Shown: one piece after another, positions 8,614-16,413 of the stretch
Layout: the number at the start of each line of letters is the position of its first letter
Numbering within the stretch: position 1 is the first letter of the stretch
Assembly (NCBI GenBank): GCA_027487315.1
Contig: JAIYDW010000131.1
Span: forward strand, 1 to 64,000
DNA: 64,000 nucleotides
From: Verrucomicrobiaceae bacterium
Lineage (GTDB): Bacteria; Verrucomicrobiota; Verrucomicrobiia; Verrucomicrobiales; Verrucomicrobiaceae
Reading direction: 5' to 3'
Translations under genes and position numbers: made by a program
Notes under the pieces: model-generated
What the model was told of the DNA's origin: nothing
What the model saw: the letters and a program-made list of their open reading frames with translations, nothing else
Databases searched by the model: none

Positions 8614-9657
8614 ATGATTCCCCAGCGTGTCTCAATAATCGATCAAACAGCTACAGTCCTGCGGGAGCGTTTGGATTGCGGAGAATGGCATTCGAGTTTG
8701 CCGGGTGAGATTCAGTTGGCGTCCGAGTTGCAGGTGGGTCGTAACACGGTACGCTCGGCCTTGGCCATTCTAGAAAGTGAAGGAAGACTGAGTCGAAGGA
8801 ATGGTCGGCGCCGAGCGATCAACGGCCAGCCATCGAAGACTGGCTCGAACAAACGCCGAGTGATCTTATTGCTATCGCGTCCGGTGGGAGAATTCACCCC
8901 CTCAACGATCTTATGGATCGCAGAGACACAGAACCGACTGGAGAGCATTGGCTGGCAATTTCAATTGAGCATTGAACCCGCTGCCTATCGCAATCGTCCT
9001 TCCGCTTGCCTCAACTTCTTGACGGCTGGGGCACCGGGAGCGGTATGGATTCTGCATCGATCGACAGTGGCCATGCAGCGTTGGTTTCAGGACCAGGGGT
9101 TAAGAGCGGTGCTGGCCGGATCGCGGCACATCGGTATCACTTTGCCGCAGGTCGATTCTGATTTGAGGGCCGTTTCACGGCATGCTGCAGGACAATTCGT
9201 CGCATATGGTCACCGCAACTTGGCCATTTTGCGTCCAGATGACGCCTTTGCTGGGGATTCTGAGAGTGTGGCCGGATTCCAGGAAGGGGCCCGCGGAGCC
9301 CTAGTACGCGACATCCAATTCCCGAACGAGCCTCGGGGAGTCATTCGCGCAGTGGGCCAACTCCTGCAGTCTTCGAAGCCGCCCACCGGGCTTTACATTC
9401 TGCATCCGGAGCATTGTGTTACTGCGATTAGCTATTTATTGTGCCAGGGGATAGCGCTGCCTGGACGGCTATCAGTGATCTGCCGAGATGATGAGCCCTA
9501 CCTTGCGCTGCTCACCCCGGAGCCAACACGTTATCGACGCAATCCACAAGCCATGGCAAGCAAACTCGCTTCATTGGTGGCAAGACCTACCTTTTCGGGC
9601 AAGTCGATTCGGATCATGCCCATCAGTGTGCCGGGAGAGACGCTAAGTCGTAAGTGA
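8614..9657 (+). CDS. GntR/LacI hybrid transcriptional regulator
   Basis: 347 residues from ATG 8614 (an in-frame TTG lies two codons upstream). Residues ~1-72 form a GntR-type winged helix with LPGEIQLASELQVGRNTVR and LESEGRLSRR as recognition helix and wing. The remainder (~85-340) resembles the LacI/periplasmic-binding-protein sensor domain rather than FadR or UTRA, a domain pairing frequent in Verrucomicrobiota. Such proteins repress or activate sugar genes in response to a bound ligand. The catabolic cluster begins 1.5 kb downstream, beyond a helicase gene on the other strand, with a perfect palindrome ahead of it, so this is the best local candidate regulator (inference). Confidence 0.85.
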   Translation: MIPQRVSIIDQTATVLRERLDCGEWHSSLPGEIQLASELQVGRNTVRSALAILESEGRLSRRNGRRRAINGQPSKTGSNKRRVILLLSRPVGEFTPSTILWIAETQNRLESIGWQFQLSIEPAAYRNRPSACLNFLTAGAPGAVWILHRSTVAMQRWFQDQGLRAVLAGSRHIGITLPQVDSDLRAVSRHAAGQFVAYGHRNLAILRPDDAFAGDSESVAGFQEGARGALVRDIQFPNEPRGVIRAVGQLLQSSKPPTGLYILHPEHCVTAISYLLCQGIALPGRLSVICRDDEPYLALLTPEPTRYRRNPQAMASKLASLVARPTFSGKSIRIMPISVPGETLSRK

Positions 9658-9705
9658 GGCAGCTTGGGCGTGCGGCATTCGCATTTTAGCCTTTTGCTAG
9701 CATAC

Positions 9706-10926
9706 CTAACGCAATCCGTTTTCACGAAGCCTGTCCTTCTTGCTCTTGCGTCGTCCCTTGATGCCGCCTGTCCCTGAGGTTCCCGGGACTTGATTTTGGG
9801 GCTCGAAACCTGAAATTTGCTCGCGGAGCAGGGCAAGTTGGTTACGCTTTTCAATCAAACAAAAATGCGCATTGGACTCGGACGAAATGAAGCTGACCGC
9901 AACCCCGGTCTTTCCGGCACGACCTGTCCGACCAATCCGATGAATGTAGTCTACCGCTGATCGAGGCAGATCGTAGTTCACAACCACTGGTAACTCGATG
10001 ATGTCCAATCCCCGACTGGCAAGATCGGTCGCGACGAGCACATGGATTTGCGAAGCCTTAAACGAGGTCAAGGCCATGCTTCGAGCGCCTTGACTGAGTT
10101 CGCCATGGAATGCCAAGGCACTAATACCATGCCGCCGAAGTTTATCCGCGACATGTTCGGCAGAGTATTGCTTGGCGACAAACACTAACACCCGATTCCA
10201 CCCTTCGGATTTGATCAGATACCGTAACAAAGGGGTGCGCTGCGACTCGTCTACCTCAATGGCCCGTTGCACGGTGACTGGAATCGCATTTGGCGAATCT
10301 TTGACCTCAACTCGAGTAGGATTGCGCAGAAACTTACTTGCTAGGGATTGGAGGGCATCAGGGAATGTTGCGGAAAACAGTAGATTCTGTCTAACCTTTG
10401 GAAGTAGCGAAAGTATTCGCCCCAGTTCGTCTGCGAAGCCCAGATCGAGCATTCGATCGGCTTCATCTAATACGAAACAAGTGACACTCGATAATTGAAG
10501 CGCATTGTGGTCGACCAAGTCCAACAAGCGGCCGGGCGTTGCGATGACCAAGTCCGCGCCACCGCGCAGCGCCATCATTTGAGGATTAATCGAGACTCCG
10601 CCAACGGCGGATACGACTTTCATTCGCCTCGGTAGATAAAGCGCGCAGCTCTTAACCGTTGCGGCCACTTGAGCTGCCAATTCGCGAGTGGGCACGAGGA
10701 TCAAAGTTTGAATGGGGAGTGGATCTTGCCTGGCGTTAGCGAGCCAGTGCTGAAGCAACGGGAGCACGAATGCGATGGTTTTACCCGAACCCGTCTGTGC
10801 CGTGGCCAGCACGTCGCAACCTTGAAGAATGAGCGGGATGGCTGTAGTCTGTATCGGGGTGGGTTTGTCGAACTGGCTGACCGCTCCGATCAGAGGCGAG
10901 GTCACTCCAAGGGAGGTAAAAGACAT
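9706..10926 (-). CDS. rhlE: DEAD-box RNA helicase, RhlE type
   Basis: 406 residues. All helicase motifs are visible: Q motif (PTPIQ), I AQTGSGKT, Ia PTRELA, II DEAD, III SAT, IV/V in VLVATDLASRGLDI and VI HRIGRTGRAG, then a short basic tail (KGRRKSKKDR) typical of RhlE-like proteins that contact rRNA. It unwinds short RNA duplexes, probably in ribosome assembly or RNA decay. It converges with the regulator gene with 48 bp between the stops and is divergent from the sugar cluster. Confidence 0.92.
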   Translation of the reverse strand: MSFTSLGVTSPLIGAVSQFDKPTPIQTTAIPLILQGCDVLATAQTGSGKTIAFVLPLLQHWLANARQDPLPIQTLILVPTRELAAQVAATVKSCALYLPRRMKVVSAVGGVSINPQMMALRGGADLVIATPGRLLDLVDHNALQLSSVTCFVLDEADRMLDLGFADELGRILSLLPKVRQNLLFSATFPDALQSLASKFLRNPTRVEVKDSPNAIPVTVQRAIEVDESQRTPLLRYLIKSEGWNRVLVFVAKQYSAEHVADKLRRHGISALAFHGELSQGARSMALTSFKASQIHVLVATDLASRGLDIIELPVVVNYDLPRSAVDYIHRIGRTGRAGKTGVAVSFISSESNAHFCLIEKRNQLALLREQISGFEPQNQVPGTSGTGGIKGRRKSKKDRLRENGLR

Positions 10927-11057
10927 GTCTCCTTATAGTCACTAACCACTCGGTGGCAAGAAGCCGAAATGCGAAGAATGAAATCGGTTTCCCTGTTTGG
11001 GAGACAACCCCAAGGAACTGAGCCTTCGAAGGCCAAAGTCTTCCTTGTTCATAACCT

Positions 11058-11076
11058 GTTCTCGAATAGAACAGCA
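11058..11076. promoter_or_regulatory. Perfect 19-bp palindromic operator candidate before the catabolic cluster
   Basis: CTGTTCT-CGAAT-AGAACAG: two 7-bp arms with a 5-bp spacer, ending 49 bp before the start codon of the lyase gene in the 199-bp divergent gap with rhlE. The size and symmetry match binding sites of dimeric helix-turn-helix repressors such as GntR/LacI proteins. No T-tract follows, so it is unlikely to be a terminator. Which protein binds is inferred only from the regulator gene at 8614. Confidence 0.55.
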
Positions 11077-11125
11077 AAATCCATGGCGTAATCGCCAACA
11101 AATTGACGTTTTAAGCGGTGACACT

Positions 11126-12043
11126 ATGATAAAACACCGCATACAAGGACTTGTCGCCGCAACCCATACACCGTTTCATCAGGACGGCACACTCCGACTC
11201 GACATCGTCGAAGAACAGGCGGCTCACCTGCACAAAAGCGGGGTGAGCCACGCTTTCATTGGAGGCACCACGGGGGAGAGTAGTTCGTTGACGCTCCAGG
11301 AGCGCACCGCACTGGCAGTGCGCTGGTTTGAAGTCACCCAAGGAGCAGAGCTGAAGGTCATCGTACACGTAGGGTCGAACTGCCTCGCTGATTCGCGCCA
11401 TCTCGCCGCGCAAGCTCAGGAACTCGGTGCTGTAGCTGTGAGTGCGCTGGCTCCGTCGTACTTTAAGCCGGGCAATGTCGCCACGCTCGTCGAAAGCATG
11501 TCAGAGATTGCCTCTGCCGCGCCTGAGTTGCCATTCTACTATTACGAGATCCCAACCATGACCGGATTGACGCTGTTGCCGTCCGAGTTTCTAGCACAAG
11601 CGGCGGATCGCATTCCGAACCTCGCCGGCATCAAGTTCACCAGCAGCAACCTCATGGAATATCAGCTCTGCCGTGATTCGCATAATGGCCGATTCGATAT
11701 CCCGTTCGGTTTTGATGAGATGATGCTCGGGGCGCTCGCCTTCGGCGCCACAGGTGCCGTGGGCAGCTCCTTCAACTTCGCCGCACCGATCTACAACCGC
11801 CTCATCGCGGCCTTCCATTGCGGTGACCTCATCTCAGCACGGGAGGAGCAGATGCGCTCCGTCCGAACCATTCAAAAGCTCGCCGCGCGCGGTTATATGG
11901 GAGCTGCCAAAGCGACGATGAAGATGCTCGGTGTCGATGTCGGCCCTGCGCGTCTGCCTTGTGGAAGTCTGAATGAAGCTCAAACTCAAGCGCTGCGCTC
12001 CGACCTGGAGCAGATGGGCTTTTTTGAATGGGTCAAACCTTAG
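11126..12043 (+). CDS. nanA: N-acetylneuraminate lyase family (DHDPS/NAL superfamily) aldolase
   Basis: 305 residues from ATG 11126. Class I aldolase with the catalytic lysine in GIKFTSSN (Lys170) and the active-site tyrosine in YYYEIP (Tyr140); the substrate carboxylate loop reads GGTTGESSSLT (~46-56), and GFDEM follows. The YxIP form and the sialidases and O-acetylesterase around it point to cleavage of sialic acid or a related nonulosonic acid to pyruvate and an acylaminohexose in the cytoplasm. A different keto-acid sugar remains possible. First gene of the cluster, 12 bp before the next gene. A longer frame upstream of 11126 has no family similarity. Confidence 0.85.
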   Translation: MIKHRIQGLVAATHTPFHQDGTLRLDIVEEQAAHLHKSGVSHAFIGGTTGESSSLTLQERTALAVRWFEVTQGAELKVIVHVGSNCLADSRHLAAQAQELGAVAVSALAPSYFKPGNVATLVESMSEIASAAPELPFYYYEIPTMTGLTLLPSEFLAQAADRIPNLAGIKFTSSNLMEYQLCRDSHNGRFDIPFGFDEMMLGALAFGATGAVGSSFNFAAPIYNRLIAAFHCGDLISAREEQMRSVRTIQKLAARGYMGAAKATMKMLGVDVGPARLPCGSLNEAQTQALRSDLEQMGFFEWVKP

Positions 12044-12055
12044 TTTTTTGCTGTC

Positions 12056-12799
12056 ATGCTCACTCACTCCGACCTTCTTCAGCTCAAGCGCTGGAATACG
12101 CCCACGATTTACAATGGCTGGGAACAAATCACCAAGCGAGATCCCGCTGCTGATGGTTTCAACCTCGAAGAAACCCGAGACTTCATGCCACAGATGGGGC
12201 CGATGGTGGGTTATGCTATCTCGGTCGTGATCGAACCGAGTAACCCGGCGCATCGCGAGGCCAATGAGAATGCTTGGAACGACTATCGCCGATATGTCGC
12301 CAGCATTTCTGGACCCAAGATTGTCTGCGTTCAGGATCTGGACAAGCCACGCACGATTGGTTCTTTTTGGGGCGAGGTGAATAGCAACATGCATCGCGCT
12401 CTCGGTTGTGTCGGCACCGTCGTGGATGGTGCGATTCGTGATGTCGATGAAATGACGAACGCGGGATTCAAGGCGCTCGCTCGCCGCCTCTGTGTCGGTC
12501 ATGCGCATGTGCATCCGGTGCGATGGAACTGCGAGGTCGAGGTTTTTGGCCGCAAGGTGATCCCTGGCGATCTCATCCATGCCGATAAGCATGGTTTCAT
12601 CGTGATCGAACCAGAAGCTCAGCCGCGCATTCTGGAAGCCGCGCGCTTTATGGATGCCAACGAATGCCAGACCGTCGTCCCCGCCGCCCGTGACAGCGCA
12701 GGATTGGGCACGGATCAAATCCTCGCCAACCTCGCCGAAGCAGGAACTCAATTCGGCAAAAATGCCAAAGCGAAGTTTCAACGCCAAGGAGAATGGTAA
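12056..12799 (+). CDS. RraA-family (HMG aldolase-like) protein
   Basis: 247 residues, longer than E. coli RraA (~160) and similar to the RraA-like enzymes of sugar clusters. The core motif GCVGTVVDGAIRD (substrate and metal-binding Arg-Asp) is intact, as is GSFWGE before it. Family members are either divalent-metal pyruvate aldolases or decarboxylases, or RNase E regulators; the former fits here, next to another pyruvate-releasing lyase. It lies 12 bp after the lyase gene, and its stop is 2 bp before the next start, so co-translation is likely. The exact substrate is unknown. Confidence 0.82.
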   Translation: MLTHSDLLQLKRWNTPTIYNGWEQITKRDPAADGFNLEETRDFMPQMGPMVGYAISVVIEPSNPAHREANENAWNDYRRYVASISGPKIVCVQDLDKPRTIGSFWGEVNSNMHRALGCVGTVVDGAIRDVDEMTNAGFKALARRLCVGHAHVHPVRWNCEVEVFGRKVIPGDLIHADKHGFIVIEPEAQPRILEAARFMDANECQTVVPAARDSAGLGTDQILANLAEAGTQFGKNAKAKFQRQGEW

Positions 12800-12801
12800 C
12801 C

Positions 12802-14007
12802 ATGAACTACATTGCCGCCCTCATCATTGCCCTCATCGGTGTCATCCATGCCGCCGAGCCTTTTATCGAAAAACAGGACCTCTTTATCGTGGGTGACAAT
12901 CCAGCTTACAGTCTCTATCACATCCCGGGTGTCGTCGTGACGGCCAAAGGTACGGTGCTGACCTGGTGCGAGGCGCGCAAGCGTGCCGCTGGCGTCAGCG
13001 ATTGGGATGACATCCGCATTCTGCTCCGGCGCAGCACCGACGATGGCAAAACGTGGAGCGTAGCGAGGAGCATCGCCGATGTCCCAGGGCCGAAGACAAA
13101 GAACCCCTTGGCCCTGAAGATGAAGAACGTCGATCCCAATGACGTGACCTACAACAATCCCGTCCTCATCGCTGACAAGGACGGCACGGTTCACATGCTT
13201 TTCTGCCTCGAATACATGCGCGTCTTTTATCAGCGCAGCGATGACGATGGTCTTACATTCAGCACACCCATCGAAATCACAAGTGCGTTCGATGCCTTCA
13301 AGAAGGACTATGATTGGAAGGTGCTCGCCACCGGGCCGAATCACAGCATCCAGCTCAAAACAGGCCGACTCGTCGTTCCCGTTTGGCTTTCCACCGGCAC
13401 CGGTGGCAACGCGCATCGTCCCAGCGTCACCGCCACCATCTATAGCGACGACTCAGGCAAGTCATGGCACGCAGGTGACATCGCCGTTCCATGCACCGAG
13501 GAGTGGATTAACCCGAACGAAACCGTCGCCATTGAACTCAACGATGGCCGTGTCATGCTCAACGTGCGCAGCGAATCCAAAGCCCATCGACGCCTCGTTA
13601 CCACTAGTCTCGATGGCGCGACGAACTGGAGCACGCCAAAGTTTGCCGATGCCCTTCTCGAACCCATCTGCATGGGCGGCATCGTGCGCTACCAACACGA
13701 AGGCCAAGGTTTGATGCTCTTCTCCAACCCCCACAACTTGGATGTCACTAAAGGCAAACCCGAGCCCGGCAAAAGCCGGGCCCGCAAGAACGTCAGCGTC
13801 AAATTGAGCCACGATGAGGCGCAAACCTGGCCCATCAACAAACTCATTGAAGACGGTCCCAGCATGTATTCCGATCTCGCCGTTACTCATAGCGGTACCA
13901 TCCTCTGCTTCTACGGCCGCAGCGGCGACAGCAAAGGCGTCGCAGCTTTTGCGGGTGGTCGACTCACCCTCGCACGGTTCAACCTCGACTGGCTCACAAA
14001 GCGATGA
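12802..14007 (+). CDS. Exported sialidase-family protein with a His in the FRIP position
   Basis: 401 residues from ATG 12802; another ATG at 12793 overlaps the previous stop. Signal peptide to about Ala18. Six-bladed propeller of the GH33/BNR_2 type with Asp boxes STDDGKTW, SDDDGLTF, SDDSGKSW and a degenerate SHDEAQTW. The Asp acid/base region (SDW), NPNE glutamate and YSDLA tyrosine are kept, but the Arg of the [FY]RIP motif is His40 (YHIP). That Arg binds the sialic acid carboxylate in known sialidases, so activity or specificity may differ from that of the tandem copy that follows. Confidence 0.82.
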   Translation: MNYIAALIIALIGVIHAAEPFIEKQDLFIVGDNPAYSLYHIPGVVVTAKGTVLTWCEARKRAAGVSDWDDIRILLRRSTDDGKTWSVARSIADVPGPKTKNPLALKMKNVDPNDVTYNNPVLIADKDGTVHMLFCLEYMRVFYQRSDDDGLTFSTPIEITSAFDAFKKDYDWKVLATGPNHSIQLKTGRLVVPVWLSTGTGGNAHRPSVTATIYSDDSGKSWHAGDIAVPCTEEWINPNETVAIELNDGRVMLNVRSESKAHRRLVTTSLDGATNWSTPKFADALLEPICMGGIVRYQHEGQGLMLFSNPHNLDVTKGKPEPGKSRARKNVSVKLSHDEAQTWPINKLIEDGPSMYSDLAVTHSGTILCFYGRSGDSKGVAAFAGGRLTLARFNLDWLTKR

Positions 14008-15182
14008 ATGGCTTCTCACTGTCCCCCATGAAAACGATCCTTTTCACACTCCTTCTTTCGGCACTGCAACTGGTCGCTGACGAGCCCTTCCTCGAGAAAT
14101 CCGAGGTCTTCCCACCCGAACTGAATGGAATCGCCCGATATCGGATCCCTGGCGTTGTTGTGACGCCAAAGGGCACCGTGTTAGCCTATGCCGAGGCGCG
14201 GAAAAACGGAAGCTCCGACTGGGGTGAGATCGAGATCCATTTACGTCGTTCGACGAACGGTGGAAAGACTTGGGAGGCAAGTAGCCAAATTGCGCATCAC
14301 GGCGCTCGTTTGGAGGGAAACCCGCGAAAGGCTGAAGGCGGTGAGAAAGAGCAGACGGTGAACAACCCCGTCGCCATTATGGATCGCGAGACCGGTGCCA
14401 TTGAGTTCCTCTACTGCATCAACTACGCTCGCTGTTACTCCATGCGCAGCACCGATGACGGAGTCACCTGGAGTGCGCCTGTGGACATCACGGCATCATT
14501 CGAGCCCTTCCGTGCAAAGTATGATTGGAAGGTAATCGCTACCGGACCAGGGCACGGCATACAGATCAGAAGTGGTCGTCTCGTCGTGCCAATCTGGCTT
14601 GCTTATGGCAAGGCAGGCGATCATGCGCCTTCTGCGGCTGGCACCATCTACAGCGATGATCACGGTAAGACCTGGCAGGCTGGCGATCTCTGCCTGCCGA
14701 ACGAAGGCGACTTCGGCAATCCCAATGAAACCATGATTACCGAAGTCTCCAACGGCTGCGTGATGCTCGTTTCGCGCAGCGTGTCGAAGGCAAATCGCAA
14801 AATCGTCACGACCAGCCCTAATGGTGCCACAGACTGGACCACGCCCGTCTTCCATGACCAACTCTGGGAGCCCGTCTGCATGGCGAGCATCATCGCGCAT
14901 CCCTCTAAGCCCGGCACGCTCATCTACTCCAATCCGCACACGCTCAAGCTCGACAAGGACGGTAAAGAAGTCCCCGGTGGTCGTGGCAAACGGGAAAACC
15001 TCTGCATCAAACTCAGCCACGACGACGGCAAGACTTGGCCCATCAATAAGGTCATCGACCCTGGCAAGGCGGCCTACTCCGACCTCGCCGTCCTGCCAGA
15101 CGGCACAGTGCTCTGCCTTTACGAAGCCGACACCAGCATCGTCTGTGCCCGCTTCAACCTTGAATGGATCACAACACCATGA
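14004..15182 (+). CDS. Exported exo-sialidase (GH33-like), tandem copy
   Basis: 392 residues. The ATG at 14004 overlaps the previous stop in an ATGA arrangement; a second ATG at 14028 gives a more ordinary signal peptide (MKTILFTLLLSALQLVA). This copy has the full YRIP motif (Arg39 counted from 14028), SDWGEI, Asp boxes RSTNGGKTW, RSTDDGVTW, SDDHGKTW and SHDDGKTW, the NPNE glutamate and YSDLAV tyrosine. It should release terminal sialic acids from glycans outside the cytoplasm. It is clearly paralogous to its upstream neighbour along its whole length, so the pair arose by duplication. Confidence 0.87.
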   Translation: MNGFSLSPMKTILFTLLLSALQLVADEPFLEKSEVFPPELNGIARYRIPGVVVTPKGTVLAYAEARKNGSSDWGEIEIHLRRSTNGGKTWEASSQIAHHGARLEGNPRKAEGGEKEQTVNNPVAIMDRETGAIEFLYCINYARCYSMRSTDDGVTWSAPVDITASFEPFRAKYDWKVIATGPGHGIQIRSGRLVVPIWLAYGKAGDHAPSAAGTIYSDDHGKTWQAGDLCLPNEGDFGNPNETMITEVSNGCVMLVSRSVSKANRKIVTTSPNGATDWTTPVFHDQLWEPVCMASIIAHPSKPGTLIYSNPHTLKLDKDGKEVPGGRGKRENLCIKLSHDDGKTWPINKVIDPGKAAYSDLAVLPDGTVLCLYEADTSIVCARFNLEWITTP

Positions 15183-16404
15183 GCTTTTTGCACGGCAAGA
15201 GAGGGGAGAGATGCAAGAGATTGAGTTCAATCTTCCTTGCTCTATTAGCTCTTCTTTTGATCAGCAGACTCAACGCTGCTGACGGCTTGCTGCTCGATCT
15301 CATCGTGCCACCTGGAGAGAAAGATCGTTTTCAGCATGCGGAGTTCTCCTGCTGGATCGCGGATGCTTCGAAGCCAGTTAAGGCGGTCATCATTCATCAG
15401 CACGGCTGCACCAATGCCTCGCCGGACAAACATCCACCGATTACAGGCGATTGGCACTGGCGGGCGGTGGCGCGAAAGCACGACGCTGCGCTGCTGGTGC
15501 CGATGTATCATGTGGCGAAGAACTGCGATGAGTGGAACGACCCCGATAGCGGCTCGGAACGGGTGCTTTTCACGGCACTGGAGAACTTTTCGAACCGCTT
15601 CGGTCGCACGGAGTTGAAGGATGCGCCATGGGTTCTCTGGGGACACTCCGGAGGTTCAAGCTGGTCTGCGCAGATGATCTACGTCATCCGGAGCACGTGT
15701 TGGCAGCCTCGTTTCGCGGCGGATGCCACAAGCAGTTCGGCGATCCAAAATTTCGCAGCAAGTTCGGCCTGATTGCCCGCGATCTGCCACTGCTGTTCGT
15801 TTGGGGAAAACGAGAGTCCACGCCACCATCGAGCCATTTCGTTTCGTGGGGGCCGATGAATACGATGTATCGCGAATTGCGCGAGCAAGGCGGCAAAGTC
15901 TGCCGCGTCATTGATCCACGCTCCGAGCATGGCTGTGACGATTCTCGGCTGATGAGCATCAACTTCTTCGACGCCGTTCTTTCAGGCCAGGCCAGCGCCG
16001 AGCCGTCTATGGATGCCACCGTCCCGTGGCAGCCCAACGACTCCTTCGCCGCGCTGTGGAAGGAGTTTTCCGTGCATGGCACGCTGAAGACCCATTCTTC
16101 GCCTCTCCGCGCACCTTCGCTCACAGCCAAACGCGACGCGACTGGAGTTCATCTCGACTGGCGCGTCGTTCCGAACTTGGAAGGTGGCTTGCGAGCGCTC
16201 CGCTTTCATCGCGATGGCAAGTTGTGGCAAGAGATTGGCATTGATGAAGACGCCTTTCTCGCCACCAGCCGCGATTCGACACCTGAGGAACTGCGTACCC
16301 ACAACCTTATGGATGAATCTAAAGAAGCGCATCGTTATACACTAACCTTCATCGACGCCGGCGGCAATGAATCGCCTCCTAGTGCAACCGTCCGCGTGCC
16401 TTAG
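15179..16404 (+). pseudogene. Exported alpha/beta hydrolase, interrupted by a frameshift
   Basis: The start ATG at 15179 overlaps the sialidase stop (ATGA). A signal peptide ends near RLNAADG. The first frame reads to the nucleophile elbow WGHSGGSS (~residue 160) and goes off at MIY; the family-like continuation RHPEHVLAASFRGG is in another frame, open to 16404. Adding one C at 15682 (TAC CGT CAT) would join the two into a ~410-residue hydrolase with LPLLFVWGKRE and a possible catalytic His in SEHGCDD, then a C-terminal Fn3-like part. Either the gene is broken or the base call is wrong. It was probably an esterase for acyl groups on the glycan. Confidence 0.65.
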
Positions 16405-16413
16405 CTTTGAATC

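Noticed and set aside
10997-11125. Longer N-terminus for the lyase gene
   Set aside because: The extra residues have no similarity to the family and would cover the palindrome; ATG 11126 fits the normal length.
11103-11130. TTGACG, 16 bp, TATGAT as promoter of the lyase gene
   Set aside because: The -10 box would overlap the ATG at 11126, leaving no start codon in the transcript; the match is probably chance, or belongs to a different start that I cannot support.
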